Part shown: piece after piece, positions 43,946 to 55,475 of the stretch
How the letters are laid out: every line of letters starts with the position of its first letter
Position numbering within the stretch: position 1 is the stretch's first letter
NCBI RefSeq assembly: GCF_963259705.1
Contig: NC_081840.1
Location: forward strand, 4,025,062-4,089,061
Reading direction: 5' to 3'
DNA length: 64,000 bases
Source: Myotis daubentonii
Lineage: Eukaryota > Chordata > Mammalia > Chiroptera > Vespertilionidae
Translations under genes and position numbers: made by a program
The notes under the pieces: generated by a model
Told to the model about the DNA's origin: nothing
The model's input: only the letters and a program-made list of their open reading frames with translations
Databases searched by the model: none

Positions 43946-45096
43946 CCTGGAGTGACCCAGGGTCACATTATAAAAGCACTATGAAGGATATTGAAGTTTA
44001 GGTTTTCAAGAAGGGAAAGGAGAAAGATACTAACAATTTCTAAGGATAAGTGAGAAATTTCTAAGGATAAGTGCTGCATCCATTTGCAGCTAGGGTTCAG
44101 GATCTGGAAAAGGACCCGTGCACAGATGAATACACTAGACAAGAAATATGAATTTAAAAGGCATGGGGGACCAGGTGGAAAACTTCCTCTAGTGGAGAAA
44201 CTCCCCCAAAACTTGGTTCCATCTGCTTTTATTCACTTTAATACATATTTGCCCTTTAGGAAAACAAACAGGCATCTCAAAGGTAAAGTTTGGTAAACAG
44301 TAAAAGGATTATCAGGTTAGGGGATTACCTTGAGCCATTTGGCCAAGAGCAGGGCAATACTATGCTGATTTTCAGCCCTGCTGAATATCAAAGTCCATTA
44401 GCCTTCTAGTGGAACTTTCCCATAATTGTGCTAACTACTGTTGGTCTTTGCCTCCAGCATTGGGCTCAATTGAGAGGGTGTTCCATGGGTACCCTTGTTG
44501 GTGTGGAAGAGACTGCTACTTGCCGAACTGGACTCTGTAGATGCATCTGCCTCCAGACTGCCAGGGCTACGGCTTGCTTTGGTATAAAACAGTAAGTGCA
44601 GAGGTTCATGAAATAAAATGTGAGTCCAGAAAGAAACCTTTGCATTTACTGTCCCTTGATTTTTGACAAGGGCCCCAAGACCACCCAGTGGGGGAACAAC
44701 TGGACTTTTTACTCAATGGTGCCAGGCATATCCAGCCACTGCATCGCCACATGTAGAGAATGAAGTTGACATCTACTTTAAGCCCTGCATAAAATTAACC
44801 CAACATGAAGAATAACCCTAAATCTGAGAAAACTAAAGCTATAAAATTTTCATCCATAAACTACTAACTCCATCTGTGGGCTTGTTTTTCTGAGGTTATC
44901 GGTTATCATGATGGAGGGATTTTTCATATCCTCCAACCAGAAAAACAACAACACCAAAACTTTTCTTTCCAAATAATTAGTCTGTTCTTAGCTGGTGAAC
45001 TCCTTGAATACTCAATGCATTATGTTTGCTTTGACTCCTGAGGAGGTTTCAGGGGTGAATTTTGCAATATTCTTTGAATAATTTTCAAAAACTTTG
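43946..45096. other. Unannotated non-repetitive stretch
   Basis: Nothing recognised apart from a small tandem duplication at 44035-44075. Confidence 0.4.
44035..44075. repeat. 21-bp tandem duplication
   Basis: aatttctaaggataagtg occurs twice, 21 bp apart (from 44035 and 44056). Confidence 0.92.
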
Positions 45097-45100
45097 GGGC

Positions 45101-45200
45101 AGTGGTTCTCAAAACCTGGTGTGAATGACGGGACTAGAACAGGGAAGGGCCTGGAATATGCTTATTAGTCAGACAGTGGGTGACTCAACACAGGTGGGAA
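45101..45200 (+). mobile_element. Possible MER5-like hAT end
   Basis: 'cagtggttctcaaaacctgg' at 45101 has the hAT-Charlie terminal motif. No matching right terminus is visible. Confidence 0.3.
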
Positions 45201-45239
45201 AGGTCCACATCATGGGGACATCTCCTTATGGGATGACCT

Positions 45240-45477
45240 TTATTTATTTATTTTTTTAATGTTTTTAAATGATTTTTTTTAGAGATAGAGGAAGGGAGAG
45301 GGAGAGAGGGAGAGAAACTTTGATGTGAAAGAGAAACATCTACCAACTGCCTCCTGCAGGCCACCTACTGGGGATCAAACCTACATCCTGGGCATGTGCC
45401 CTGACTGGGAATCAAACCAGCAACCTTTCAGTGCATGGGATGGTACCCCACCCACATAGCCACACCTGCCAGGGCAT
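45240..45477 (-). mobile_element. Ves SINE, divergent subfamily
   Basis: 'gagatagaggaagggagagg', 'gaaagagaaacatctaccaa' and 'ctgactgggaatcaaaccag' are Ves on the minus strand, but the head ('gcatgggatggtacccca', 'agccacacctgccagggc') differs from the other copies, so it is an older or distinct subfamily. Confidence 0.88.
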
Positions 45478-46195
45478 GCCATACCCTTTATATTTTAGTC
45501 CTCCCAGGTTTTATCTTACCTGTTGTCCTGCTTCTGTTCCCAACTGTGTCTCTGTGTGTATGCATGTGCTTACTTATAATTTATCACTTTCATTTTAAGC
45601 CAACATATTTTTTAATAAAGAAAGATATACATTCATCACTTACAAGATGGACTGCAAAGAGAGGGCTACAGGCATTTGCAGAAATGGGCTAGGTTTCCAT
45701 CATAGAAGAACTGATCTTTTCAAAAATTGATCCAGGAGGAAACTGATCTCAGTTTCAAAGCATGAGTAAGTCCTTGGGGTGGCATCATCTCTTGGTCCAA
45801 CATCATCACAGCTCATTTCTGGCATCTGAAATCACATCAGATGTCCCCTCCCCCACTCCCTGGCTTCAGCCAAACATCAGAGTGTTAATATTCACGGCCA
45901 GCTATGCACTCTTTTCTATGGTAAGAGAGCTGCTCATATCCAGGCCTGCTGAGTGCGGAACTCAGTGGCCTGGATGGCCAGGGACGTGGCGGGGTGAGCA
46001 GTCAGAAGGCATGGTGCATGAGAGATCTGCAGAAAGCCACAAAGTCTGGTGGGAAAAGCTAGACAGCCCAGGTCTAAATCCCCTCTCTCCTGTAGATAGA
46101 AAACCCCATGTGGGTGATACGATGTCCTTTTATCATTATGCCTTTCTGGTCCAGATGATGGCTGTCTATTGCATGACAAGCACTCGGTAAACGGT
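45478..46195. other. Unannotated stretch with a weak MIR end
   Basis: 46060-46215 ends 'gcactcggtaaacggttattg' then 'aacaaatgaatgag', like a MIR or L2 3' end. The rest is unrecognised. Confidence 0.35.
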
Positions 46196-46224
46196 TATTG
46201 AACAAATGAATGAGTGTCCTTCAA

Positions 46225-46420
46225 CACGAAACCATGGGAAATGTGGTAACCAGTTAGTCTTCTCAGGAAACGATGTGATCTCCATTTTTTATGCCCGATA
46301 TTCCACTTCTCCATGTGACCGAATGAATGTGACTGTAGCATATTTTCCAACGGCATGTAATTGTATTTATGGAAATTGTAATGTATCTTCGGTAAAGCAA
46401 GCCTGACTGAATTGTCTACC
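46225..46420. other. Repeat-free AT-rich candidate conserved block
   Basis: Words such as 'gcatgtaattgtatttatgg' and 'ttttatgcccgatattcc' in repeat-free DNA suggest an old conserved element. Composition only. Confidence 0.3.
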
Positions 46421-48185
46421 ACTCTAGAGAACAACAGACTTTCTCAGTGGCACCCCCACCCCCAGTACTTTGCTACCAAATCACAAAGCGGAAAAAAGAG
46501 AAAGTAATTTTCCCAACAAAGCATGTGGGTGGTCAATGATGTTTACCTACCGTGGATTTGTGGCTGAAGAAGAGTCCTATTTCCCAAACGGTGCGCGCAC
46601 TGTTGCTGATTACAGCCATGAGCTGTCCTGCTTGATGTAAGGGAAAAAGGGAGCTTCCTAACGTACCGCCCATACAGCTGGGGGCAGGGAGGCTGCGTGT
46701 CCCCCTGAGGGAGTTCTGCAGGAGCAGGAGGCGGGGTCAGTGTTGAAGTAGCAGATGCTGGACATTGGTTTGCTTCCTGCCAAGGGAAGCGGGGCTGCCC
46801 GCTTTTCTTTTCTCTAAGTGGACACCCAGTATAAACAGGGCCCCAAAATGTGGCTCCTTGGGGACCCCAAGGCCCAAGCCCTCTCCTCCCCTTCCCCTGC
46901 TTGAGGAGGAGGCCGCCCAGTGAGGGCCAGAGCCAGCAGCAGGGGGTCACTTCTTCTTCATCGTTTGTGCCACAAAGTTTTGAGTTTTGAGGCAAAATGA
47001 ACATAATCACATTTCCCTCCTGAAAAATCATTAGATCCCTAAAGCTGCCTTCGATCAGAAGCCCTTTACATAAGGAGCAGGGCCATCAGTCTGTTCATCG
47101 CATCCCGTCAGAGGCTGTGGCACATGCTGGGAACACGGGTGTCCCCAACCTGGACTCCCACCGGCACCCACAGGGGTGTTGCTGGGATTCCAGGAATGGG
47201 TTCTGAGAACAGGCAGGGAAGATCCCGGCAGAGCACTGGAAGGAGGGCTGGGTCTGTCCCCTCCACAGCTTGTCCTGCATCTTCCTCGCCAGGAACCTCA
47301 GTGTCCCGGTTGGCAAGCGTCGAGCATGTGACATTCCTTCCTGCCCATTGGGAGGACTTGGCGTGATCGCGCTGGACCACAAAACTCCTACTTGGCGATT
47401 TCCCACCCAAGGAATTGGCAGGGATCATGGGTAAATGCTATTACCACCGAGGTCGCTCTTGCTGTGTGAGCTGACCTTCTAACTGGCCCAGGCGTCCACA
47501 GACAGAGGACCAAGGGGACACCTGTTTGACAACTGCCAATCAATGGCTGGCCTGTTTGTCAACATGGCTTTACTAGTCCGAGGGCCTTGAGTCCCATTGG
47601 AGAATCTTTCTGATTTAAATTGCATCACGTCTCAGTCCTTCATTTCCTCATTTCTCAGGCATGCTACTTCCAAGGACATATGTGAGCTCTCCAACCTCAG
47701 TGTTTGGGGCATGGTAAGTGCTGGAGAATGTTGGCTGATCTGACACCTCCCTTCCTGGTGTAAGGCTCTGGGGGCAGACACGGGCCCAGGCAGGACAGGA
47801 GGGTGACCAAGGTCTCTCCCAATGACTGCCTTTTAATGAGGCCTCGACTTTTCCACACATTCGCTTAATGAGTCCTCTCCAGCACTCAGCAAGGGAGGCT
47901 TTATAGCTCCAGTAATGAGGACACAAAAGAAGAGAAGTTAGAAACCTGACCAAGGCCAATGGCAGGGTGCAGCTGGGCTCGGAGTGCACGCCGCTCTCGC
48001 TGCAAAGCCTGCACCTTCTACCTGAGCGAGCGAATGAGGCAAACACGGGTGACAGCTTTACCTCCCCCGCCACGTCGGGGCCCAGAGAGTGAGAGTGAGT
48101 CAGCCTCCAGGCTGCAGTCTTAGCGTCTCCGTTGACTCCCTGTGACTCAGTTCTTATTTATAAAGTGGGGATGATACCACCATTA
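46421..48185. other. GC-rich non-repetitive stretch
   Basis: No repeat or exon recognised. The 162-codon frame at 46543-47031 (minus) has no recognisable domain. Confidence 0.4.
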
Positions 48186-48187
48186 TG

Positions 48188-48398
48188 TTGCCTTGCCTAT
48201 TCTGCGGCAGATGCTGCTCTAAGTCAAGTATTGACTCACTGAATCCTCACAGAGCTCCGGGAGGGAAGGACTGTTATTATTCCCGGTGCGTGGACAAGGA
48301 CGCTGAGTCACAGAAGCCTTGCACGTTAGTTGTCCTAGGATACAATTGTCAGTAGCAGGACTTGATAAACACCCAGGCACCGGCTCCATGTCCAACCT
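48188..48398 (-). mobile_element. MIR SINE copy
   Basis: 'gcagatgctgctctaagtca', 'ctcactgaatcctcacagag', 'ggacaaggacgctgagtcac' and 'tcagtagcaggacttgataa' follow the minus-strand MIR. Confidence 0.72.
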
Positions 48399-48525
48399 TG
48401 ACCCCAGGCCAGCTGCCCCCGGAGACGGTCATCACTGTGGCCAGGCTAAAATGGTACGATATTTGACATTTCGTAGAACAAATGCCTGGCCCTAGAGTCC
48501 TTCAATAAACATGAGCAATTACTTA

Positions 48526-48740
48526 TTTTTTAAAATATGTTTTTATTGATTTCAGAGAGGAAGGGAGAGAGAAATAGAAACATCAATGAGGAGAGAGAAT
48601 CATTGACTGGCTGCCTCCTGGACGCCCCACACTGGGGATGGAGCCCCCAGTCCAGGCATGTGCCCTGACCAGGAATCAAACCGTGACCTCCTGGCTCACA
48701 GGTTGATGCTCAACCTCTAAGACACACCGGCTGGGTGTAT
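48526..48740 (-). mobile_element. Ves SINE with target duplication
   Basis: Minus-orientation copy of the 'ctcagtggttgag' subfamily: 'gatttcagagaggaaggga', 'gaccaggaatcaaaccgtga'. It is flanked by agcaattactta (48514-48525) and agcaattattta (48741-48752), one mismatch. Confidence 0.94.
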
Positions 48741-48752
48741 AGCAATTATTTA

Positions 48753-50020
48753 ATATTGTTCCTACTATTGTGGTTGTTAGGTATGCAATGGCTAACCCTC
48801 ATGAAGCTCAGAATAACTAACAAAAAAGGAGTTCAAGAGAGCTGGCCCCTGGGATGCTGACTTTCAGCGAGAGAAGGGAGGGTGGGGCCTGTGGCAACAA
48901 GGGGGATGCATCCAGAGGTGAGGGTGAGATTCTTTTCTGAATTTTTATGGAAGCATTTCACACAGTTCTGGAAAAAGATGTTCATAACTCCACTCAGCCT
49001 TTAAGCAGAAGGGAGTGAGGAAAGCAGCTGTGGTTCCAAAAAAAAAAAAAGAAAAGAAAAGAAATCTGACTACATAATCCTGGATAATCCCAACAAAAAT
49101 AAAATGGATCAGTGTTTAAGGAAAAAAAGAAGCTGCCAAGGCCTCTCTCTTGGAAACTCAGCTATTTATAATAAAATCAAATTAGTCTTTACATCTGCTT
49201 ATAAAGGCAAAGAATGCACGAATTTATGATGAAAAACGAGAGTCTCCATGGGCCCTGTCCACACGGTCAGCCTACTCCCCCAAGGACATAAGTTTTACTT
49301 TTTTATTATTAAATCTTGGAAACCATATAGTTGTGTACTCTTTTCTCTCATTTTTCTAAGCTCAGATTTCACTTACTGATTCCCTACTATGATCAAACAG
49401 CTTCATTCACCTGGATTCATTGATATCACTCTCTACCAAATTTTTCCTTAATTCAGTTTATTTCATTATTAATTTTAGCTTCCTATTCTGGCTCATCTAC
49501 TGGCTAGCTGTGGGATTACAATGATACATGATTCCCCTGTTTCTTACTCCATACGTGTGGTGATATGTGAGAGTGTGTCTTCCTCTGCCACCTCACCCCC
49601 ACCCCTCCCCTTTTCCATCAGGTGCACCCCCACACACACACTTTGTCCAGGTGGCACCCCTGGCCTCTGCTCTGCCCCTTCACTCACCTTCTCCACGTTT
49701 TCTCTTTGGTTGAACTTATAAGTGAAAAACCAATAAATTACTCTTCCAGTATCACAAAACATCTTCAGTATGGCATTCTGGAGGCCCTCCGAGCCCTCTG
49801 GAATTTATCCAGCTGGGCTGCAGGAAGCCTCATCCTAGCTTTTCTTTTCCTTCCACAAACCTTTGGGGCGCATCCCTTACTCTACCCACATCATCCTCTT
49901 TGTTTACATTCCACTTATTTACCTGGAGTCATCGTCCAGAAATTTCTCAGATGGAATTTGGAAGGTGAAAATTTGAGTCTTTGAAAGGAAAATCATCATC
50001 AATAACAAAAAATAAAAATA
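48753..50020. other. AT-rich unannotated stretch
   Basis: Contains an A-rich tract at 49038-49063. No exon or confident repeat. Confidence 0.4.
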
Positions 50021-50024
50021 AAAA

Positions 50025-50250
50025 AAAAGACATAGAAGCATGGAACAGACTGAAAAACTCCCAAGGGAAGACAGAGGAGGGTGGGCGGGAAGAGATCAAC
50101 CAATGAACTTGTATGCATATATGCGTAACCCATGGACACAGACAATAGGGTGGTGAAGGCCTGGGGCGGGGCAGGCTAGAAGAGGTCAATGAGGAGAAAG
50201 GGGACATATGTCATACTTTCAACAATAAATATTAAAAAAAATAAAATTTT
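50025..50250 (+). mobile_element. Bat-type L1 3' end, 5' truncated
   Basis: 'gaagagatcaaccaatgaac', 'gtatgcatatatgcgtaacc', 'cccatggacacagacaatag', 'ggtggtgaaggcctgggg' and 'catactttcaacaataaat' with an A-rich tail form the 3' UTR order of young vespertilionid L1 elements. Only about 220 bp remain, a typical 5'-truncated insertion. Confidence 0.85.
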
Positions 50251-50480
50251 TTATTTTATCATCACATTTGATTGTTAATTTGGTCGAATATAATATTTTG
50301 GTTATAAAATTCATTTCCCCCCAATCTTTGGAAGACCTTGTCTCACTGTCCCCTAGAGTCTATTTGTGATCATCAAAGCTATTTAAATCTTAGTTTTTGG
50401 CAAATTTCCCCCCTTTTTTACATTATAGAATCTTTTCTTTATCATAGGAGTTGTGAAATTTACAAATAAAGAGAGGTGGA
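50251..50480. other. AT-rich block, perhaps old L1
   Basis: 'aatataatattttggttata' and 'ttcatttccccccaatctt' are weakly L1-like on the minus strand. Confidence 0.3.
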
Positions 50481-51627
50481 CTTGGGGCAGATTGCATTTA
50501 CACACCCAAAGAATCAGGATTCAAAAAATATCAACTGAGGCAGACTGCCCTCTTTCATTTTACACCACCACTTAAATTGGGAGGTCTGATTAATGACATA
50601 AAACTATGAAGACCAAATTTCAGACGCATAAAGAAAGCATCAGAATGATCACATTGCAGCTCAAAGTATCAAGACAGGTTTGAATACATTGAGTTATCAC
50701 CAACAAGGGCCAGTGTGAGAAGAAACAGAAATTTGCAAAGCAATTACATCTATAATTTCGATTTCTTTCAATATCATACCCACACCCATCTCTAAATCCA
50801 TACCCTCTCGTTCTAATGCCTATGACAATATTCAAGCACGGGGAGGGAGTGTTCTCCCCTCCTTTGCTCCACAGCATTTTCTCTTTGGTATTTTTTCTCT
50901 CCTTCATTGTTAACAGATTTTGAGCTCCAGTTTCTCTTCTTGTCCTTCCTTCCACCCATGTACTTCTTGTGGATGAAGAGTGAGCACAATCCATGCCTTC
51001 CCCAAGCTCAGAGTTTAACAGGGGACGTAAGCAGGAGACCCACTGTGTGATTGAGAAGTCTAAGGTACTGGGAGGATATATACTGTATGGGTGGTGGGAT
51101 GTGGGCTAGTCTGCTGCTTTGAGTCTGTGAATTTGAATGGAGGCTGGACCGGCAAGTTGGGTTCACTTATCTTCTCAGACATTCTTCCTGAAGCATTTCC
51201 TCCTGTTCAATTTTGGGGGCATCTAAGTTAACATTTCACTATGAAAAATTCGAATTCTCAGAAAAGACTATCTTAGTGTCAGAAAACCCAGGAACTAGGT
51301 CAAGGGCTAGCTCAGGAAATTGTGGCTGAAACAAAGGTAGCACAAGGTGATGAACATTCATCCCTTGAAAGCTATCTAGTCCCACACCCACCTCCCAGAA
51401 TCCCATTCTATGGGAGAGATAACTGAGGCTTAAAGTGACCAAGTAAGTCAGGTCACAGTGTGCTTGTCAGTTCCTTCTTCACACAGCCCCTTCATCCACA
51501 TTCTGAGAGTTGTTTAACGTGTCTCACTGTGTGCTTGTTTCCACTCCAGGGGTGACTGGACTAACTGAGTGAAGTAGATTCAGTACCTGCCATCCCCAAG
51601 CTCATAGGCAAGTGTGCAGATAAAACA
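50481..51627. other. Unannotated non-repetitive stretch
   Basis: No repeat or exon recognised. Confidence 0.4.
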
Positions 51628-51885
51628 GAGCTGACATGGCTCAGTGGTTGAGTGTCAACCTTTGACCCAGGAGGTCAAGCCTCCATTCCTAGTCAGGGCA
51701 TATACCTGGGTTGTGGGCTCCATCCCCAGTGTGGGGCGTGCTGATGGCAGCCTATAAATGATTCTCTCTCATCATTGATGTTTCTCTCTCTCTCCCTCTC
51801 CCTTCCTCTTTTGGGCCAATAACACTATATTTATCCCCCCCAAAACAAAAACAACAACAATAACAAAACAACCCAGCCCGTCACT
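51628..51885 (+). mobile_element. Ves SINE, plus orientation, with decayed tail
   Basis: 'ctgacatggctcagtggttg', 'gattctctctcatcattgat' and 'tttctctctctctccctctc' are the Ves head and body. The region from about 51812 is an unusual (CAA)-rich tail. No clear target duplication. Confidence 0.9.
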
Positions 51886-53003
51886 GTGAATGCCAATACT
51901 AAGGAGTACCTACTTTTCAGGAGTTTGTGATAATTACATGAGATTACCCATGGCACATGGTAAGCATTGCAATAATAATGGCTGATTATTATTGTTATTA
52001 GTGGTAGAAATTTTGGTATTTTTCTCATATAAGAGATGTTCTAACTGATGTGGAGAAACAAGGAAGGAAGAAATTGCATTGAGCTAAAATGATCAGCTAT
52101 GTTGTGAATGAAACAGATGAAGAAGGCCTCTCCCTGCACAAAGGCTGATGCTAACGAAATACCCTGCTCCGAAGAACAGGGAGCTAGAATCCTTGAAAAG
52201 AGCAAACATAGCACCTGACATTTAGAAAAATCCATGACTTGGAAATGTACAACCTCCATGGATAATAAGAAAGTGGTTAAGTCAATGATGACACAGCTCT
52301 CCAGGGGAATAGTATGCAGCCTTTGAAGACTATTTTAATTTAAAAAAGGTAATAAGGGCAGAAGAATAAAAACAATGGAATGAAAATTGTGTATGCAAGG
52401 AGATTGTAACAATGAACAAAAGTAACTAAAGAAAGAACTTGGAAATAGATATATTAAAATATGGTCTCCTTTGAAATGTGACACCAGAAGATGTTGATTT
52501 ATTTCATTCTTTCTATTTTGTCTGTATTTTCTAATTTTACTTAATGAGCACATATACGCTTTATACTGAGAAAAATAAGAATAGCACTTCAAATATTATT
52601 AAGAGTGTGGAGCCTGATTAAACTAAATATATCATTGCACAGTGGACTCCCTTACCAGATGAGGTGTTACTTTAAATTGATTTGGGGTGTCCCATCCAAT
52701 TCAACTTACATCCTCCTGGACCCTCACCAGGCTACGTCTCACATGGAGGCACCTGAGGAACACCTGTTGAGTGAAGCCTGTGAGTGAATGACTGAAGGGG
52801 TAAAGAAGGAACAAGCACCGTACAAGCGGTTGAAGGCACGCCTTTGCCTCTGTGTACGTGGGTGGCAGAGTGCCTGGCAGAACAATCACTGGAGGTTGAA
52901 AAGAGATGCTGTTTACATCGTTTTGCTTAAAAATCCTTGGAATGACAGCCTCTGGAAATTCCCTATCCTCCTCTGTGCATGAGACTAGATAGTCCTGCAC
53001 TTT

Positions 53004-53004
<1 letters not shown>
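51886..53004. other. AT-rich unannotated stretch
   Basis: No repeat or exon recognised. Confidence 0.4.

Positions 53005-53007
<3 letters not shown>

Positions 53008-53034
<27 letters not shown>
53008..53034. repeat. Poly-T run
   Basis: About 27 consecutive T, immediately left of a MIR-like segment. Confidence 0.95.
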
Positions 53035-53038
<4 letters not shown>

Positions 53039-53105
53039 CCAACTATGAACCAGGCCCTGTGCAGGATGCTGCAGGAGTTTAACAACATGGATCAGCCACT
53101 TTCTT
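53035..53105 (-). mobile_element. MIR-like fragment
   Basis: 'caactatgaaccaggccctg' and 'tgcaggatgctgcaggag' fit the minus-strand MIR. Confidence 0.5.
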
Positions 53106-53125
53106 GGGGAAGGTGTCTCTCATTA

Positions 53126-53146
53126 TTGTTGTTGTTGTTGTTGTTA
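53126..53146. repeat. (TTG)n microsatellite
   Basis: Seven GTT units. Confidence 0.92.
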
Positions 53147-53247
53147 TTTCCGGTCTCGCTGTATCTTGTGCTCTGACTTAAAGCTACGCCAATTCTTCCT
53201 GGAGGCAGGTTGGAAAGAAAACCTCATTACATGAATAAATCACCTCG

Positions 53248-53468
53248 AGCCGAAACCGGTTTGGCTCAGTGGATAGAGCGTCGGCCTGCGGACTGAAAGG
53301 TCCCAGGTTTGATTCCGGTCAAGGGCATGTACCTGGGTTGCAGGCACATCCCCAGTAGGAGATGTGCAGGAGGCAGCTGATCGATGTTTCTCTCTCATCG
53401 ATGTTTCTAACTCTCTATCTCTCTCCCTTCCTCTCTGTAAAAAATCAATAAAATATATTTTAAAAAAA
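53248..53468 (+). mobile_element. Near-intact Ves SINE with perfect 14-bp target duplication
   Basis: Complete tRNA-like head with A-box-like tggctcagtgg (53262-53272) and B-box-like ggtttgattcc (53306-53316), the RNA polymerase III internal promoter. The body reads 'gatgtttctctctcatcgat' and the tail 'aatcaataaaatatatttt'. Flanking aataaatcacctcg is identical at 53234-53247 and 53469-53482. The head word 'ggatagagcgtcggcctgcg' marks the 'ggatagag' subfamily. This is the youngest-looking SINE in the window. Confidence 0.98.
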
Positions 53469-53655
53469 AATAAATCACCTCGGTAATAAATAGCGGTGTA
53501 GTAACTACGATAGTGGTGGTGTGAGGAGGAGACAGGGCTGCTGCCGTTGGGGAACCACCATAATGTGTAGAGAGTTCCTCTTGCAATGAGCGGAGACTGG
53601 AGGAAGTTGCTGGTTCCCTGTCTGGGTGTATCCCTAGTGATTTACATAGAAGCAA

Positions 53656-53880
53656 TTATTTTATTGTTATTTTTTTAAATTGATTTCAGAGAGGAAGAGA
53701 GAGGGAGAGAGAGATAGAAACATTAATGATGAGAGAGAATCATTGATCGGCTGCCTCCTGCATGCCCCACACTGGGGATCGAGCCCACAACCTGGGCATG
53801 TGCCCTTGACTGGAATCAAACCCGGGACCCTTCAGTCCACAGGCCCATGCTCTATCCACTGACCCAAACCAGCTAGGGCC
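53656..53880 (-). mobile_element. Ves SINE, inverted partner of the copy at 53248
   Basis: Minus orientation, same 'ggatagag' subfamily ('gggacccttcagtccacag', 'gctctatccactgaccca'). It is flanked by tagaagcaa at 53647-53655 and 53881-53889. It lies 187 bp from the opposite-facing copy at 53248-53468. Confidence 0.96.
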
Positions 53881-54008
53881 TAGAAGCAAATCTTGACTGT
53901 GCAAGGAGGAGCTCAAGTTCAGACATTTAGCATTCACAGAGTTACACATGATTCTGTGTGGAGCCTAGGAGAACAGGCTGGAGGAGAGGAACCATGAGTT
54001 CAGAGTGA

Positions 54009-54032
54009 GGGGGGGGGCGGGGCGGGGCGGGG
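54009..54032. repeat. G-rich (GGGGC)n tract, quadruplex-capable
   Basis: A G run of nine is followed by three GGGGC-type units. Four or more G-runs within 24 bp satisfy the usual G-quadruplex pattern. Confidence 0.85.
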
Positions 54033-54669
54033 ATCCTGGCCAAAGAGCGATCCCTGTGCGCCCTGCTCACACACGGGAGCTGATGTTCTTGGCTTGGAAG
54101 AGTCACCCAGAGTGAGATGTCCCGGATTTGGAGGTCTTTTTGGTTTTTTTCCTCACAAAGCAATGGAAGTACCTGGAGGTGCATGCCAAACAGCTAACGA
54201 GGGGGTTCTGAAGCAGGAAAGATTGATGGAAGCTGGATGTAGGGCTGAGGGTCTTGTCTGTATGTAGAGAGTGAGTGAAGCCATGGGCTGGGATGAGCTG
54301 GTCCAGAAGATGTGAGGAGAGCGAGATGCAGGCCCTGTGACTGGAGGGAGGGTCTGGGGCCCAAGGCTGGAGCTGAGTGCAGGGGATGCCAGCTACACCT
54401 GCGTGGCTCCACGTGAATTAGGTCAGAGGGGGGTGGGGCACCTAGGGGCCACACCACAGACACAGGGTTACGAGAGAGTGTGTTCCAGATGTCAACAGTC
54501 TATTGTCGTCAATTAGGAGGTTGCCTTTTTCTCTCTCCAAGGACCCCTCACACAAACTGTCTGAACCACAACAGTGGAGTCTGAGCGTATCAAGTAAGAA
54601 GAGCACACAGGGACCCCACGGAATAACTGTGGTTAGTGGCTTGTGGGGCTGCGGAGGGTATGTATGTGT

Positions 54670-54689
54670 GGGGGGTGGGGGGAGGGGGG
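54670..54689. repeat. G-rich tract, quadruplex-capable
   Basis: Three long G runs separated by single T and A bases; they can be divided into four G-tracts. Confidence 0.8.
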
Positions 54690-55050
54690 TTGCCCAAGAG
54701 AGAGAAACTTGCTTCTAATCAATGTGCTAATCTAGGACAGAAGGTCTCCTTTCTCTCTTGCCCTCATTTAATTTCCCGGGGTTCAGTCTTCGCCTCCCCC
54801 ACTCTGTCCCCTCCCCATACCAGCTGAATGAAAATTTGGTCCAGTTTTTTTTTCTTTTTTTAATATAGATACATTAAAAAACAGACACCGATCTTCAAAG
54901 AAGCCTGCAATTTCGCTGGCGACGGGATGTTTATAGCCACGATTTGTTTGGTTCTGATAAAAGGCACATGCCCTCTGATTTCATTTGATTTTGTTTCCCA
55001 GGCCAGGCTTGCTTCACGCATGGGCCTGCAGTCTTTTGGGGCAATGAGGA

Positions 55051-55051
<1 letters not shown>

Positions 55052-55106
<55 letters not shown>
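55052..55106. repeat. (GA)n microsatellite
   Basis: Pure GA repeat of about 52 bp. Confidence 0.97.
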
Positions 55107-55112
<6 letters not shown>

Positions 55113-55121
55113 GAGCTGTAG

Positions 55122-55123
<2 letters not shown>

Positions 55124-55178
<55 letters not shown>
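55124..55178. repeat. (GT)n microsatellite
   Basis: Pure TG repeat of about 54 bp, 17 bp from the GA tract. Confidence 0.97.
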
Positions 55179-55327
55179 CTGGCCACAAAGCCACGCTGCT
55201 CAGGGGCAAGGATGACTGGCGAGGGAGACATTCCAGGTACTCCCTTGTGTCCTATCAAGAGAAACACCGCTCTTTGCAGGTCCAGTGAAAGCTGGGATGT
55301 AACCTCCTGATTCTTCTCAGGAGCTTG

Positions 55328-55475
55328 TGTGATGGAGGTAGGCGAGCCTCAAAGGCAGAAAGACGTGGGTTTAAATGTCAGCTTAGTCACTTCCCTGCTG
55401 TATGGCCTGGAACAGAGCTCTCTCTGAATCGGTTTCCCCTCTAGCACGAGGACATCTCCCCTGCAGGACTGCTAG
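55328..55475 (+). mobile_element. MIR SINE fragment
   Basis: 'aaagacgtgggtttaaatgt', 'cacttccctgctgtatggcc' and 'tgaatcggtttcccctctag' follow the plus-strand MIR. Confidence 0.7.

Larger units (their letters stand above)
53890..55050. other. GC-rich non-repetitive stretch with G-rich tracts
   Basis: No exon or interspersed repeat. G-rich tracts at 54009-54032 and 54670-54689 are listed separately. Confidence 0.4.

Noticed and set aside
46543..47031. 162-codon minus-strand frame
   Set aside because: No domain recognised, low-complexity proline-rich composition from GC-rich DNA, and no supporting splice or start context.
53248..53330. tRNA gene, suggested by A- and B-box-like motifs
   Set aside because: It is the tRNA-derived head of a Ves SINE: followed by the SINE body and tail and enclosed by a target duplication.
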